DNA of 64,000 nucleotides from Corylus avellana (lineage: Eukaryota > Streptophyta > Magnoliopsida > Fagales > Betulaceae), in contig NC_081546.1 in the NCBI RefSeq assembly GCF_901000735.1, positions 14,275,629 to 14,339,628 of the forward strand, written 5' to 3'. The stretch's first letter is position 1, and each line of letters starts with the position of its first letter. The notes below the pieces were generated by a model. It did no database searches, was not told where the DNA came from, and was given only the letters and a program-made list of their open reading frames with translations. The translations under genes and the position numbers were made by a program. Shown here piece after piece: positions 19,840-30,710 of the stretch.

Positions 19840-22620
19840 AGCTTCGGTTGCTGAGACCAACCCCTCTGCGCCAAAGAGGAAGGAGGACAAGGGCAAAGCT
19901 CCGTTGGATCCGTCTTCAAAAAGAGGGTGGGTCGACAAATCTTTGGAGCTTTTAAGTTTGGTATCATCTGTCATGTCCAGTTTCACTACTGTTACTTTCG
20001 GAGAATCCCGCTCTTCAACTCTTGCTCCCGAATCAGTTCCCTTGAGAGATTCAGATCCTTTGCTTGTCACTCCTTTAAGAATTCGGCCTCAGGAGCAGGG
20101 AGAGCCAATCGCCATTCATAATGAGGTTTCTGAGTTTGCCAAGTTTCTTGTTTCTGAGACTGTTCCTTCTCCTTCTCCTGTCGAGCCTGTGAATCCGGAG
20201 CCCGTGGATCCGGAGCTCGAGTGCAAGGGACAGCCGCGTAAAGGCCATTCTGGAAGGAACTCACTCTGATTAGATCACTGGCTAAAGATTTGAAGGGACA
20301 TTCCTTGACTGCGATAACCAAATTGTTACCTACAGATCATACCCAAGGAGAGGGCCGGTTTACTTCCGAGATGTTTGTGGATAAGCTTGTCCACTGTCAT
20401 TATTTGGTATGTTTGTGTACATTTGATGTTTCAATATCCTCTCGTATTTCTCACACAATCTCTTTTTCCAGTTCTTGGTTCTCATCGCCAGTTGGTACAA
20501 CGAATTCCAGGAAGGTATGCAGGAGTATGCCAATGAAAGGGTTGAACTCCGTGAATTGGTTTAGAAGCTGATTAATTGGAAAGAAGCGTCGACCTCTTAC
20601 TGGCCGCGAAAGATCAAGAGCTTCTTAAGAGCAAGCAGAGGTGTTTCGAGTTGGAGATCGCCAATGCACAACTGCGAGAACTCCTAGAAGTTGCAAATAG
20701 GAAGAACCAGAAGATTGTGGAGCATGCCAAAGAGGTAGATGTTAATGTCCAACAAGCAACCACGAAACATTTCAGAGTGGTGGAGGAGCTTCATCAGGCC
20801 CAGATCTCCTAGGAAGGTTGATGTGGTATTTTTGTGACAAAAAATATCAATTATAAAATTACCACTCGCAATAGGACGAATCTTTGTAGGATACGGCTAT
20901 AGAGAGGGTGTCGAACCTCAAGGACTGCAGGGGTTTTGTTATCAAATTCGAAAGATTAAAATTAACTTAATTAAAAAGATATTTGATTTGATTTTCTTTA
21001 AAACTAAAGTGCATGAAAATAAAAGAGATTTAAAATAAGAGAGAGAGTGTAGGGTATTGACTTCACCTCTATCCGCACAACAATGGCTAATCATAATTAA
21101 TCCCAGAAATTCATTATATGCATGTTATAAATAAACAAGAAACTACCTTATTAAAGAATAAGCATAATCTATCTTCGGTTGGCATGGATCGTCCACCTAA
21201 CCACTAAGATGCTGTACGACCCGTCTTCCTTAGGTATAAATTATCTAATTCTTTAACAGGATACATACAATCAATGAATAAGTGTAACCCATCTTTGGTT
21301 GGCATGGACTGTCTACCTAAATTAAACTAAACTATGGTGTAGTACAATCTGTCTTCCCTATGCATGGCCTATCAAATCTTATTGATCATATGTCAATTAA
21401 ACCCATTGTATAACCATCATCCTCATAATCACAGAAAACAAGAATGATTTGATTTCAATAAAAGTAAAATACTTTCTAAGACAAGAAAAGAATTTCACAA
21501 ATATTGATTTTGGAATTTAAGAACAATTGCAATTAATAATTAAGAACATAATCAAAAGGTAGCAATTCTCATAGTTATACAATCAACATGCATAAATTGA
21601 AAATCTAGAAATTAAATACAATCAAACCATTGTGCTTGGATAGGGTTACATCAACACCCCACAGTTGCTTTAGCCGCTCATGATCTTTTAAGCTCCACAG
21701 ACAATTTACTGAAATTTTAACTCTAGAAAGCGGTGTGTCTGTTTACAATGTTTAGAGCCCTATTTATAGGGATTAGGAAAACCCTAAAAACCCTAGAAAC
21801 CCTTAGAAAACTGGAGGTCAGTCTCCTAGTCCAAATGGGAGACTGAAAACCAAGTCCACACTGGAAAAGGATTGCTGCTGTGCTATACACGCCCGAGTGC
21901 GCTTGATCCAAAGTTTTGTGCGCTCGAGCCTAGTTGTTATGCGCACGAGCGCAGGCACGCACTCGATCCCTGGCCGCAGACGCTCGAGCGCAGGTGCGCT
22001 CGAGCTCAGGAACAGCTGCGCTCGATCCTAGATCCAGAATGCCCAGCTTTTTGCCCTTTTAAACCCAATTTCCAATGGTTTGTCAAATAAGACCTGAAAC
22101 ACAAAAACAAAACAAAATAAAAAAATAACAATGCTATGGAATTAACATATGTAAATTAAGGGGCTTGAATGTGCAACATTCGGCGCTTATCAAAGGTTAT
22201 CAGAAGCTTTCTGAGACTTTGGAGATTCAGTTATCTCAATCCGAGGATGCACGTGAGAAAGCTGAGGCTGATTTGAAGGGCTCTTGGGATCGGTGCTGCC
22301 AATTCCGTTGAGGGTATCGTTATTGGAGAGCTAAAGCCACTCGATATTTCAAGGAGTTGTCTTTTATTCCTTGGCTCCAAGATCTGCTTTGGGCTCGAGG
22401 CTTTCATTGGGGCTTCAAGAATTGCCGATATCTGACCATCAATCGAGAGCGGTTCAACATTGACCCTCCTACAGTAGGTTCTGACTTCTTGTCAATTTCG
22501 GCTTCCGCTGTTGACAAATACATTGATACTGGCAGAGATCTAATTCCAGATGCTCTGGAGATCAATGTTTATGGATTCCGATCGGAGGCCAATCTACCTC
22601 CGAGCCATTCGGCCCCGAGG
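19840..22620 (+). pseudogene. Antisense coiled-coil ORF of the Tat element, broken by a solo LTR
   Basis: It is read on the plus strand, opposite to gag-pol. 19840-20269 encodes a Ser/Pro-rich region (KRKEDKGKAPLDPSSKRGWV; PSPSPVEPVNPEP). 20270-20406 continues with LAKDLKGHSLTAITKLLP. A likely intron lies at 20407-20471 (gtatgt...ttccag). 20472-20810 encodes a coiled coil (ELEIANAQLRELLEVANRKNQ; VVEELHQAQ). The solo LTR at 20819 interrupts it. After the LTR the same frame resumes at 22193 with KLSETLEIQLSQSEDAREKAEADL and later RGFHWGFKNCRYLTINRERFNID. Stops at 20269, 20570, 20811 and 22309 show decay. Plant Tat elements are known to carry extra antisense ORFs near the 3' LTR. Their function is not established, and I infer none here. 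Confidence 0.6.
20819..22192 (-). mobile_element. Solo LTR (1374 bp), TSD aaggt
   Basis: The plus strand reads TGATGTGG... to ...GCGCTTATCA. On the minus strand it begins TGATAAGCGCCGAATGTT, resembling family A (TGATAAGTGCCAAATATT) at 39990. aaggt stands on both sides (20814-20818 and 22193-22197). No internal sequence is present, so it is a solo LTR left by recombination. At 21890-22030 it has a cluster of gcgctcgagc palindrome-like motifs. Confidence 0.9.
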
Positions 22621-23045
22621 TTGTTATTGATAATGATGATGATTTTAACTTGCTATTTCAAAACTTTTTTGAATCTTGTGATGGGTGTTTTTTATTTTAT
22701 TTTTATTTTTTTTGTAGTTGGTTGTACTACCCCTCATGACCGATGATAAAAAGGTCATTTTTATCCCTGGTCATTAAATTCTTGTTACGCTGACTTTTAA
22801 GGTATCGAAGGCCATCATTATCATGCACATTTATCTATGGCGAGACGCGTGGAGCGTAGTCTTTCGATTCCAAATTTGCACCGATTGGTTTTCCAAGGCG
22901 CTTTTGCATGGAATGTCTACTCGCATTTAAGGCATCCTTTCGTTTCTTGAGGATCCTTGCATTAAAAATACCATCTTTGTCTTCGATATTTCGACAGATT
23001 TCCTTCGTTGTTCTTATCTTTATTTTGTTTTGGTTTTCTGCTTCA

Positions 23046-23327
23046 TGGCTTCTTCTTCCTCCTCCGATAGTTTGGCAGAGGCTAAGTCTTTGGCGGCGTC
23101 AAGATCATTAGTTGGAGTTGCGAGATCGTCGGATTGCAGACCTTGAGGCTCAACTTGTCAATGTTCATGAAAATAGAAGGAAGCACGCTTATGGAATTTA
23201 TTCTACTACCCGTCTGTTTTTGAAAGAAGAGGAAAAGTGTAGAAGGCTCCGGAGGAAATGCCGGCTATGGAAAGCAAAAGATCTTGAGAGACATTGTCCT
23301 TCGAATGAGGGTCATCGGGAATGATCT
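23046..23327 (+). CDS. Second antisense ORF fragment of the Tat element
   Basis: A Met at 23046 opens a Ser-rich start (MASSSSSDSLAEAKSL) that soon stops. In another frame, 23112-23324 encodes MELRDRRIADLEAQLVNVHENRRKH...RRLRRKCRLWKAK, a basic, coiled-coil-like 70-residue piece. A one-base frame difference near 23110 probably separates parts of one ORF. It lies between the larger antisense ORF and integrase, on the strand opposite to pol. The product is unknown. Confidence 0.45.
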
Positions 23328-23769
23328 TCGATATAAACGGCAATGGCTTAGCGGTATGCTGGCTGCTATTTTTTTTTTTTTTTGTTCATCATATTCCCAG
23401 GTATTTACCCAAATGTGATTCTTTGTACAGTGTCGAACGCTGAGTACCAGGTCGAGTTCGGACTTGAAGTTTATTTGCGCTTATGGTAATCGGGTCTTGT
23501 AATGGCTTTAATTTGCGACTAAATTTTCTTGTAACGAACTCAATTTGTGGTTGAATCTTCTTGTAACAAACTCAATTTGTGGCTGAATCTTAATTTGCCT
23601 CTTTAATGAAATGTTTTCCTTGAATTTTTGGTGTGTTGTATGTTTGACGCATAGAGTGCCCCCGACCTTAATCGACTAATGCGTAGGTCTCGTAGCATGA
23701 AAGTGATCCGATTCGCGAATACTCATGTTTTCTTGTTTTGCTGTGTCCTCGGTTTTGCATCCTTTGTTT

Positions 23770-23990
23770 ATCTAGGTTTCTCTCCCTGCCCGACTGAGTC
23801 CAGGGTTTGCACCTTTCCTTGTATTTTCCCAAGGTTTTCTATAGCTAAATCCAGGGTTTGCACCCTTCCATGTTTTTTTCCCAGGGCATTCTCCCTGTCT
23901 AACTGAGTCCAAGGTTTGCACCCTTCTTGTTTTTACCTAGGGTTTTCTTCCTGTCTAACTATGTCCAGGGTTTGCACCCTTCTTTCTCTT
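23770..23990. repeat. Imperfect minisatellite, about 51-58-bp unit, four copies
   Basis: The core c(a)agggtttgcacc recurs at 23801, 23852, 23910 and 23966 with variable cctgtctaactgagtc text between copies. It lies in the untranslated stretch between the antisense ORFs and integrase of the Tat element. The flanking 23331-24548 is otherwise non-coding. Confidence 0.8.
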
Positions 23991-24548
23991 AAAATGCTGC
24001 TTTGTTCTTTTTCCAAGAGTACTGCTTTGTTCCAAGATTTTTCTAGTGGTTGTCTCCCTTTCCTTCCTATAAGATGAGAAGCTTGTCATTGGGCCCGATG
24101 GTCAATTTGACCAAGGGTTCTCCGACGCTCAAGTTAGTTTTTATTCATGAATTTATGAAATAAAAAGGAAACTAGAAGAAATTACATAAACTTAAAATCA
24201 CTGATAATATTTCTTTAGGTGATCTGCATTCCATGTACTTGGCAGTGGTCACCCTTCCACGTCTTGTAGGTAATATGCACCTTGCCGATGACTCCGAACG
24301 ACCTTGTATGGTCCTTCCCATGTTGGTCCAAGCTTGCCTGCTGCTGGATTTCTAGTTGCTATGCTGACTTTCCTCAGAACCTAGTCATCTATTTTGAACT
24401 GTCTGGGTTTGACTCTATTGTTGAAATATCTGGCTGTTCTGTGTTGGTAAGCAGCCATCGTTGCTTGTATGTCATCCCTCTTATCTTATAGTAGGTCCAA
24501 ACTTAATTTCATACCTTTTTCATTTAGTCCCGGGTTGTAGTGCGTTAC

Positions 24549-25240
24549 TCAGAAGCTGATGGAACCCACTTCAACTAGAATAACTGCCTCGGATCCGAAG
24601 GCTAAAGAAAATGGAGTTTCTCCTGTTGGTGTACGAACAGCTGTTCGGTAGGACCATAGTACTTCCGGGAGAAACTCCACCCATGCTCCTTTCTTATCCT
24701 CAAGCTTCTTCTTCAATGTTTTCATCAAGGTCTTGTTTGCGGCTTCCACTTGACCATTTGCTTGAGGGTGCCTCGGGGACGAGAAATGGTTCGCAATTGA
24801 ACTGCTTGCCATTGTCGGTTCCAAATGTGTGAGGAATTCCGTATGTGCACATACTGACTTCCAAAGGAAATTTCTATGTTCCCGGTAATTATGGTTACCA
24901 GAGCTTCGGCTTTTGCCCACTTTGTGAAGTAGTCGATGGAAACCACTACAAATTTGAAACCTCCTTTCCCTGTTGGTAGAGGCCCTACGAGGTCAACACC
25001 CCATTGCGCAAAAGGCCATGGTGCCGACACCGGGCTTAGCTCCTCTGGAGGGTTGGTCATTACTTTGTCGAATCATTGGCACTTGTTGCAATGCTTCACC
25101 ACTTCACTCGAACATTTGCTCATCCCGGGCCAATAATACCCTGCTTGAATAACTTTATGGGCTAACATCCTTCCTCCAGAGTGAGTACCGCAAATACCTT
25201 CATGAATCTCTCTTAGCACGTAGGAGGCCTTGGATTTGGA
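24549..25240 (-). pseudogene. Tat element integrase (zinc-binding and core), frame-broken
   Basis: Reading right to left, 25235-25070 encodes the H2C2 zinc-binding domain (REIHEGICGTHSGGRMLAHKV, then GYYWPGM and CNKCQ). 25060-24900 encodes the start of the catalytic core with WPFAQWGVDLVGPLPTGKGG and VVSIDYFTKWAKAEAL, including the first catalytic Asp in GVDLVGP. 24830-24549 holds HPQANGQVEAANKTLMKTLKKKL, with the third catalytic acid in GQVEAAN, and PEVLWSYRTAVRTPTGETPF. The middle (about 24840-24920) shifts frame at least twice. Integrase joins element DNA to the chromosome, and this one cannot be made whole from the sequence as it stands. Confidence 0.85.
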
Positions 25241-25616
25241 TAGACATTGAGTAAAGGAAGAGTGTACCCTCTTCTATACAAGGTCTCGTCAATCAATGTC
25301 TACCAGGCGGCTTGGATGTGAATCTTCCGAGCCAACTTGTTGTTAGAAGGCAATTTACCTTCTCTGAGAAATTGCACTATATCGTGGCTCCATTCCGGAT
25401 CTCCCCGCTTCTCTTCAATACATGCTATCTGGACTATCCAAGTGATTGAAGTTTTGGCTAGTTCTTGAACTAAGCATCCAGCTGCTGTAATTTCTTCATC
25501 CGTATAGGCGCCAATGCGAGCTAATGCATTTGCATGTGTTCTCTTCCTGAGGCACCTTTGTGAACACTATTTTGTTGAAAAACTCAATAGCTTCCTTCAC
25601 TTTAGTTAGGTACCGT

Positions 25617-25871
25617 TTACATTTTCTCTCCTCGGGCTTCGTATTCTCCCTTGATGTGCTTGACCATTACTTGGGAATTGCTTCTAACTTCTAAGCTCTT
25701 TACTCCCATTTCCCGAGCCATATTCATTCTAGCAATTATAGCCTCGTACTCGGCTTCGTTGTTAGTGGTGGTGAACTTTAATTGTATTGCTACTTCGCAT
25801 GCTTCTTTGTTAGGCCCTTTGAGTATGACTTCGACTCTGCTGTATTTCGGGTTGAAGATCCATCCACACAT
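25617..25871 (-). CDS. Second (archaeal-type) RNase H of the Tat element
   Basis: The 84 residues include LKGPNKEACEVAIQLKF, TTNNEAEYEAIIARMNMAREMG and SLEVRSNSQVMVKHIKGEYEA. These are the landmarks of the extra RNase H (aRNH) that marks the Tat lineage: the E in NNEAEYEA and a position in the S-x-S-Q block normally occupied by Asp (SDSQ). Here the latter reads SNSQ, so a catalytic Asp is replaced by Asn. Its N-terminus is cut by the LTR element inserted at 25878. The missing start is across that insertion, where the first RNase H ends at 34598. Confidence 0.8.
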   Translation of the reverse strand: MCGWIFNPKYSRVEVILKGPNKEACEVAIQLKFTTTNNEAEYEAIIARMNMAREMGVKSLEVRSNSQVMVKHIKGEYEARGEKM

Positions 25872-25877
25872 GCTACC

Positions 25878-28246
25878 TGTAACATCCCCAGCCCGTTAAG
25901 GCTGAGTTTGCCACTTTTCTTCTTTTACAACAAAAGTTCTTGCAAAGATCTATAAGGTCTATCAGAGTACTTGATTTTAAAGGATACGATAAATGTGTAA
26001 AACATTATTCAAGAGATTTTATTACAAGCGAAATTAGAAAACATTAAATTTTAGTTGCGGAATATCATATTATTACAATCACTGATATGAAACGACTTTG
26101 AAAATTAATAATTATTCCCATCCCCATTCCGGCCTCCTATTCCAGCGTCCTTTCTACCTGAAAACAAGAAATAAAACTGAATGAGCCCAAAAGGGGCCCA
26201 GCAAGTAAAATCCACAACCATAAATAGTTTTACTCATTGTTCTCAGTTTTGAAAATCGTTTTCACAAATAAATATACATCCAGCCATAATAATACATGTA
26301 TGTACGATTGCATCTTCCGTAACATATACATACTATTACATCTAGTAATAGATCATCGTCATAAATCATCGTTATAAATCATCATAGTATATCATCATTG
26401 TGAATCATATTATCATTTTCTCATATTAGGGCCCATGTATACTGTTACCCCTGTGTACGAGGGTTGCGGGTCCTATGACCATGGCACTGAACTGTGGCCT
26501 CAGCCATGCCCGACCGTCAATTAACTCTTTTTCTTGGTGCACTCAACGGTCTGTTGATGGAATACCACCTTCTGGCATAGCCTCCTTCAGTGGTTTCGCC
26601 TCCATCCGAGTATCGGTACGGAACTCTTCTCATTCTTACTTATCTTGGGGCCAAAAATACTCTCCTCCATACATGTGCCCTCATTTCATAAACATTTATC
26701 TCATCTCTTGTACTTTTCTTTGTACTTCTTTTGATGCATCTTAGGGCAACATGTAGGAGGGTTTATCATCATTCTTCTTTCTTATAATCATCATCATTTC
26801 TTAACTTTCTTTTCTCAAAATGGAAGCTTTTCCAAATATAAACTTGTTGTACTTAGAAAGCGTTTAAAGGAATAGAAACTTTCTAAATAATTCTTTTAGA
26901 AATCTATCATGCATGCAACATATCTCCATGACAGGTAAATAAAATAATCATTTACAGTTTGATACAAGAATGTATAAATAACATGACATGAAGTAATTTT
27001 AGAAGGGATAGTGAATTTACTTACCTCTAGACTGAAGCTATGAGCAGTCTTTAAACTGCTAAATAATCATCTTGAAAAATATCTTGTTGTTCCACTCTGT
27101 TTATTCACAGCTAATTTAATAACAATTCAGGAAAATCAATTAACTCTAGTCTACTCCTTTACGGGAGTTAACCCATTAAAATCCAACACAAAACATCTTA
27201 TAACTCAGCTCAAAAATAGAGAATCAACTCCCAACACTAATTCAAAATTCTCAAGAGTGAAACCACCTGATATCATCCTGATTAAATCGAAAGGTTCTCA
27301 TCTAAGACCCGTTACTCAACTTAAAATCAAATACCCATAGTTAAAGGAAGAAGAATTTTACCTTTAAAGAACCCATTTTTATTATTTTGCGAATTTCTCT
27401 TTTGGTCATCCTCTAAATCTCTGTTTCTCCCCCTCAGCATCTCACCCGCTTTCTCTTTCTCATGCTTCATTGTCCATCTCTCACTCTATTGCAACATTCT
27501 TTCTCCCTCTGTCTTCTCTTTCTTACATTCGTAAAGCTCCCTCTCTCTATCTTCTTGTTTCTTCCTCTACGTTAAGTAATAAGAAATGAGAGTAGGTGAA
27601 GTCAAGAAAATGGAAAGGAAAGTCCAAACCGTGTGGTAAGAGAAGGAAGGAAGAAAATGGAAGGAGCAATGAGTGGTAATAAGTGGCATTGGGGAAAGTG
27701 GGGGAGGAGAGGGGTTAGTGTGCTGGTAGAAAATAAGAAAGGAAGAAAGAAGGAAGAAAAGAAAGTGGGTAGGGGCCTCACGAAAAGAGAGAGAAAGTAA
27801 AGTACAAAGCATTAGTCAATAATTCAAAGTAGGAGAATAAGTGGGTGTGGGGCTGCTGTGAAGAAAAATGGGGAAATGAGAAGAAAAAAAATAAGAATTA
27901 GGTGGGTTGGTCGGCAAAGATGTGGGGAAAAATAGTAAAAAAAATAATAATAAAAGAAAAGAGAAAGATAAGGTGATTATGAGCAAGTATTGTAGGTTAA
28001 CTCGCATTTTAAAAATAATTTGTCTATTGTCCTCATTTAATCAATCACCAACTATTAAAATCATACTCCAAATTCTATAAATCGATCATCAATTATCATT
28101 TCTCTTAAATCACCCAATAAAATAATAGATATAATCTCTAATCAATATCATATAATCTAATAAATTCCTCAAGAATAAATGCCATTACCTAATCATCATC
28201 AAATAAATATATCTAAAATAAGACTTTTAAAATCTGGGGCACTACA
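25878..28246 (-). repeat. 3' LTR of the LARD-like element (2369 bp)
   Basis: The ends are TGTAACATCC and GGGCACTACA on the plus strand. It matches 32241-34592 closely, with scattered single-base differences and a deletion in the right copy near 33547, so the insertion is fairly young but not brand new. The stretch 27420-27800 is CT/GA-rich. Confidence 0.9.
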
Positions 28247-30047
28247 ATCTTCCCTCCTTATTGAAATTTCGTCCTCGAAATTAAAGTCTATAATATTATC
28301 GTCCAATCTTCAAATTGAGCGATTTAGATTTAAAATATTCCTTGCAATCATTCATCAGAGCCTACTCTTCAATATTCGCTTTTATCATGTTGGAATTTCA
28401 TCTCCTTCTTCTAAGAGTAAATTTTTATTCACGTTCTAAAGCTTCGATTTATGCAATCGTTCATCAGTTCACACTAAAATCTTACCTAAAAAATCTTTTC
28501 AATTTTTTTTTTTTTTTTTTTCAACTTCAATAATAACAATTGAATTATTCATCTCCTTATATAAGACAGTCTACAGTCAAGATTTAAACATCAAGTTAAA
28601 TAAAACGTCATGTGATCATTAGTCCATACCTCCAAACATCATAGTCCTCCTTGCAAGTCCGCAATAATTTTCTCAATCTAATTTAATCAATCTAATAAAA
28701 AAAAAGTAAAAATCATCCATGCCTATATTTTCTTTAGTATCTCTGTATTCCAACTCATGCATATGGAATTTTAATATGATGCTTTAATAATTATTAACTT
28801 CTCACCATCATAAACCTGTAAAAGTAAATAGCACCAACATTCTACAGTTTATATTTTCCAAAAATATCATTACATGAATATACCTCAGAAATGACATCAT
28901 AATTCGATTCATTCTAAATACACAACTGTTTCTATTTTCTACTCCCAAATCTTGTGTCGATACTACAATATCAGCGAAAATTTCCCTGTACTACATCTTT
29001 ACTTGATAAATCATAACTCAGCAAAAGAAACTCGTAATTATGATTTCAACTCAAACGAAATACACGATTACATCAAAATTAAGATTCTCATCCATTCTTG
29101 ACTAATACATGCTGTGCTTTGCTGCGTTCTAGAGATGAAATTGATAAGCAAGCAAAGTAGGATATGGGTAAGTTTCCAGGCTGGAAGTTCCAAAGTACAC
29201 ATGCTAAAATCTCTCTCTCTTGGGTCTTGCAAGGTCAAGAAGAGAAAAAGAGAGAAAGATAGTCCTGTTGTTTTCCAGAGATGAAGATTTGATAAGCATT
29301 TCAGGACATGATTTACATGTGACTTCTTTCCGAGACTTTCAAAATACCCACATCGGATGCTCTCTCTCCTCTGTCATGTATGGAGACTTGAAGAGAAGAG
29401 AGATATTTAGCCTGAGAAGCATGATCAGGATAATCTTGCTTCATCAGGACATGATCAACGATAATCTTGCTTCAATGGTTTACTACTGAGAGTATAAGGA
29501 GTTGGGTTTGTGAATCAAGTCGTGAGGCCGCATTTTTCTCTTGAGGATACGCTCAACTAGGAGGAAAAATCGAGCTTTCATTGTATGGAAGGCTATTAGA
29601 AGATTTCAGGTGAAGGAGTATGATCAGAAGGCATGCGTTGCAATGGAGAAAGAGGTGTGAATTTATATGAAGGGTTTCTGGATAATGAACGAGCGCGTGT
29701 GGTGCGCGTTGGCATGACAATTCATTCAGTTGCCCACGCATGGTATTCGAAGTCGTTGATTGAACAGTGGGTTTGAAAAATTGAGCTCAGTTGAATTTAT
29801 GACAGGAGACCAGATCCTACTTCCACGGGATCTTTTGACAAAATTTCCATCGCGGCCCGAGGTCGCCTAACGCTTTGTTGTTTACTGTTTATTTCACCTA
29901 AAGTGAAAAATTTCTTTAAGGCCACTCGTCTGCTGCTTCTAGAAACTTCAAAAAATTTCTTCAATTTCTGATGCTCAGTCTCTTCTCAATACTTCATCTC
30001 TCCCAAATTCTTCGAATTCTCAACCATTTTTCCTTACTCTTCTAAAT
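28247..30047. other. LARD-like internal region, left part
   Basis: AT-rich DNA with a long T run at 28504-28521. A short plus-strand frame at 29220-29489 is Arg/Lys-rich and unrecognised. No retroviral-type domain is visible on either strand. Confidence 0.5.
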
Positions 30048-30710
30048 ATGGGAGCATCATCATCATCCGTTAACAACATCGATTTGAATGTTGCTCCTGC
30101 AACACAACCTATTGTTATGCCTGACGTGCAACCGGATGTGCCTGTTGTTCCCCCTGAAGTGTCTGCTATTCATCCCGTCGTACCTGTTACACACCCTAAT
30201 GAACCTGCTGCATATCCTAACGTATGGCAGCCAACTTTTGTCTTTGACAATCGTCCTATCACTATTCACGATTCTGTCATGCTCCATGATTCTACTGCTG
30301 TAGCAGTGGCCAAAGGTTTTGTAATTCCACGGGATCAAACATTCTTAGCTGATAGGTCGGATACTGATGCTATTAATAATTCATTGGCATTCAGTATCCA
30401 AGGTGCTGCTTCAGTTTCTGACATGGCACAACGTTTGAGTGCCAGAAATGTTGACCTGAAAGTCTCAAGAAACCAAATTGGGGTCTTACAGCGACTGCTC
30501 AAATACTACAAACGAAAACACGTGGATTTGAAGCAGGAGAATACTCAGTTGAAAAAGATGATGTTATCTTACGCAGAATACTTGGGACCAAAGGTGCTAG
30601 AAATGGAGAAGAATACCGAACGTCTCCAGCGACAGCACGAAAAACTCCGGGTCGATGTTCAGGGGTGTTGCAAGTCTCTCCGCACACGCTCTAGTCAGGT
30701 ACCTCATTAG
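30048..30710 (+). CDS. Antisense ORF with DLNxxP motif and coiled coil, inside the LARD-like element
   Basis: This 220-residue open frame runs opposite to the element. It starts at an ATG after a pyrimidine-rich, UTR-like leader. Residues 12-17 are DLNVAP, an exact DLNxxP EAR motif, which in plant transcription factors recruits co-repressors. A low-complexity Pro/Val region with repeated HPxVP/PDVQPDVP text spans about 20-65. Residues about 135-205 look like a coiled coil (LSARNVDLKVSRNQIGVLQRLL; KYYKRKHVDLKQENTQLKKMM). It has no pol or gag similarity that I can see. A GT donor at 30699 and an AG at about 30786 allow a small intron just before the end. It is the only sizeable intact ORF in an element otherwise without genes. 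It may share origin with the antisense coiled-coil ORFs of the Tat element (a parallel in position and style only). The function is unknown. Confidence 0.55.
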   Translation: MGASSSSVNNIDLNVAPATQPIVMPDVQPDVPVVPPEVSAIHPVVPVTHPNEPAAYPNVWQPTFVFDNRPITIHDSVMLHDSTAVAVAKGFVIPRDQTFLADRSDTDAINNSLAFSIQGAASVSDMAQRLSARNVDLKVSRNQIGVLQRLLKYYKRKHVDLKQENTQLKKMMLSYAEYLGPKVLEMEKNTERLQRQHEKLRVDVQGCCKSLRTRSSQVPH

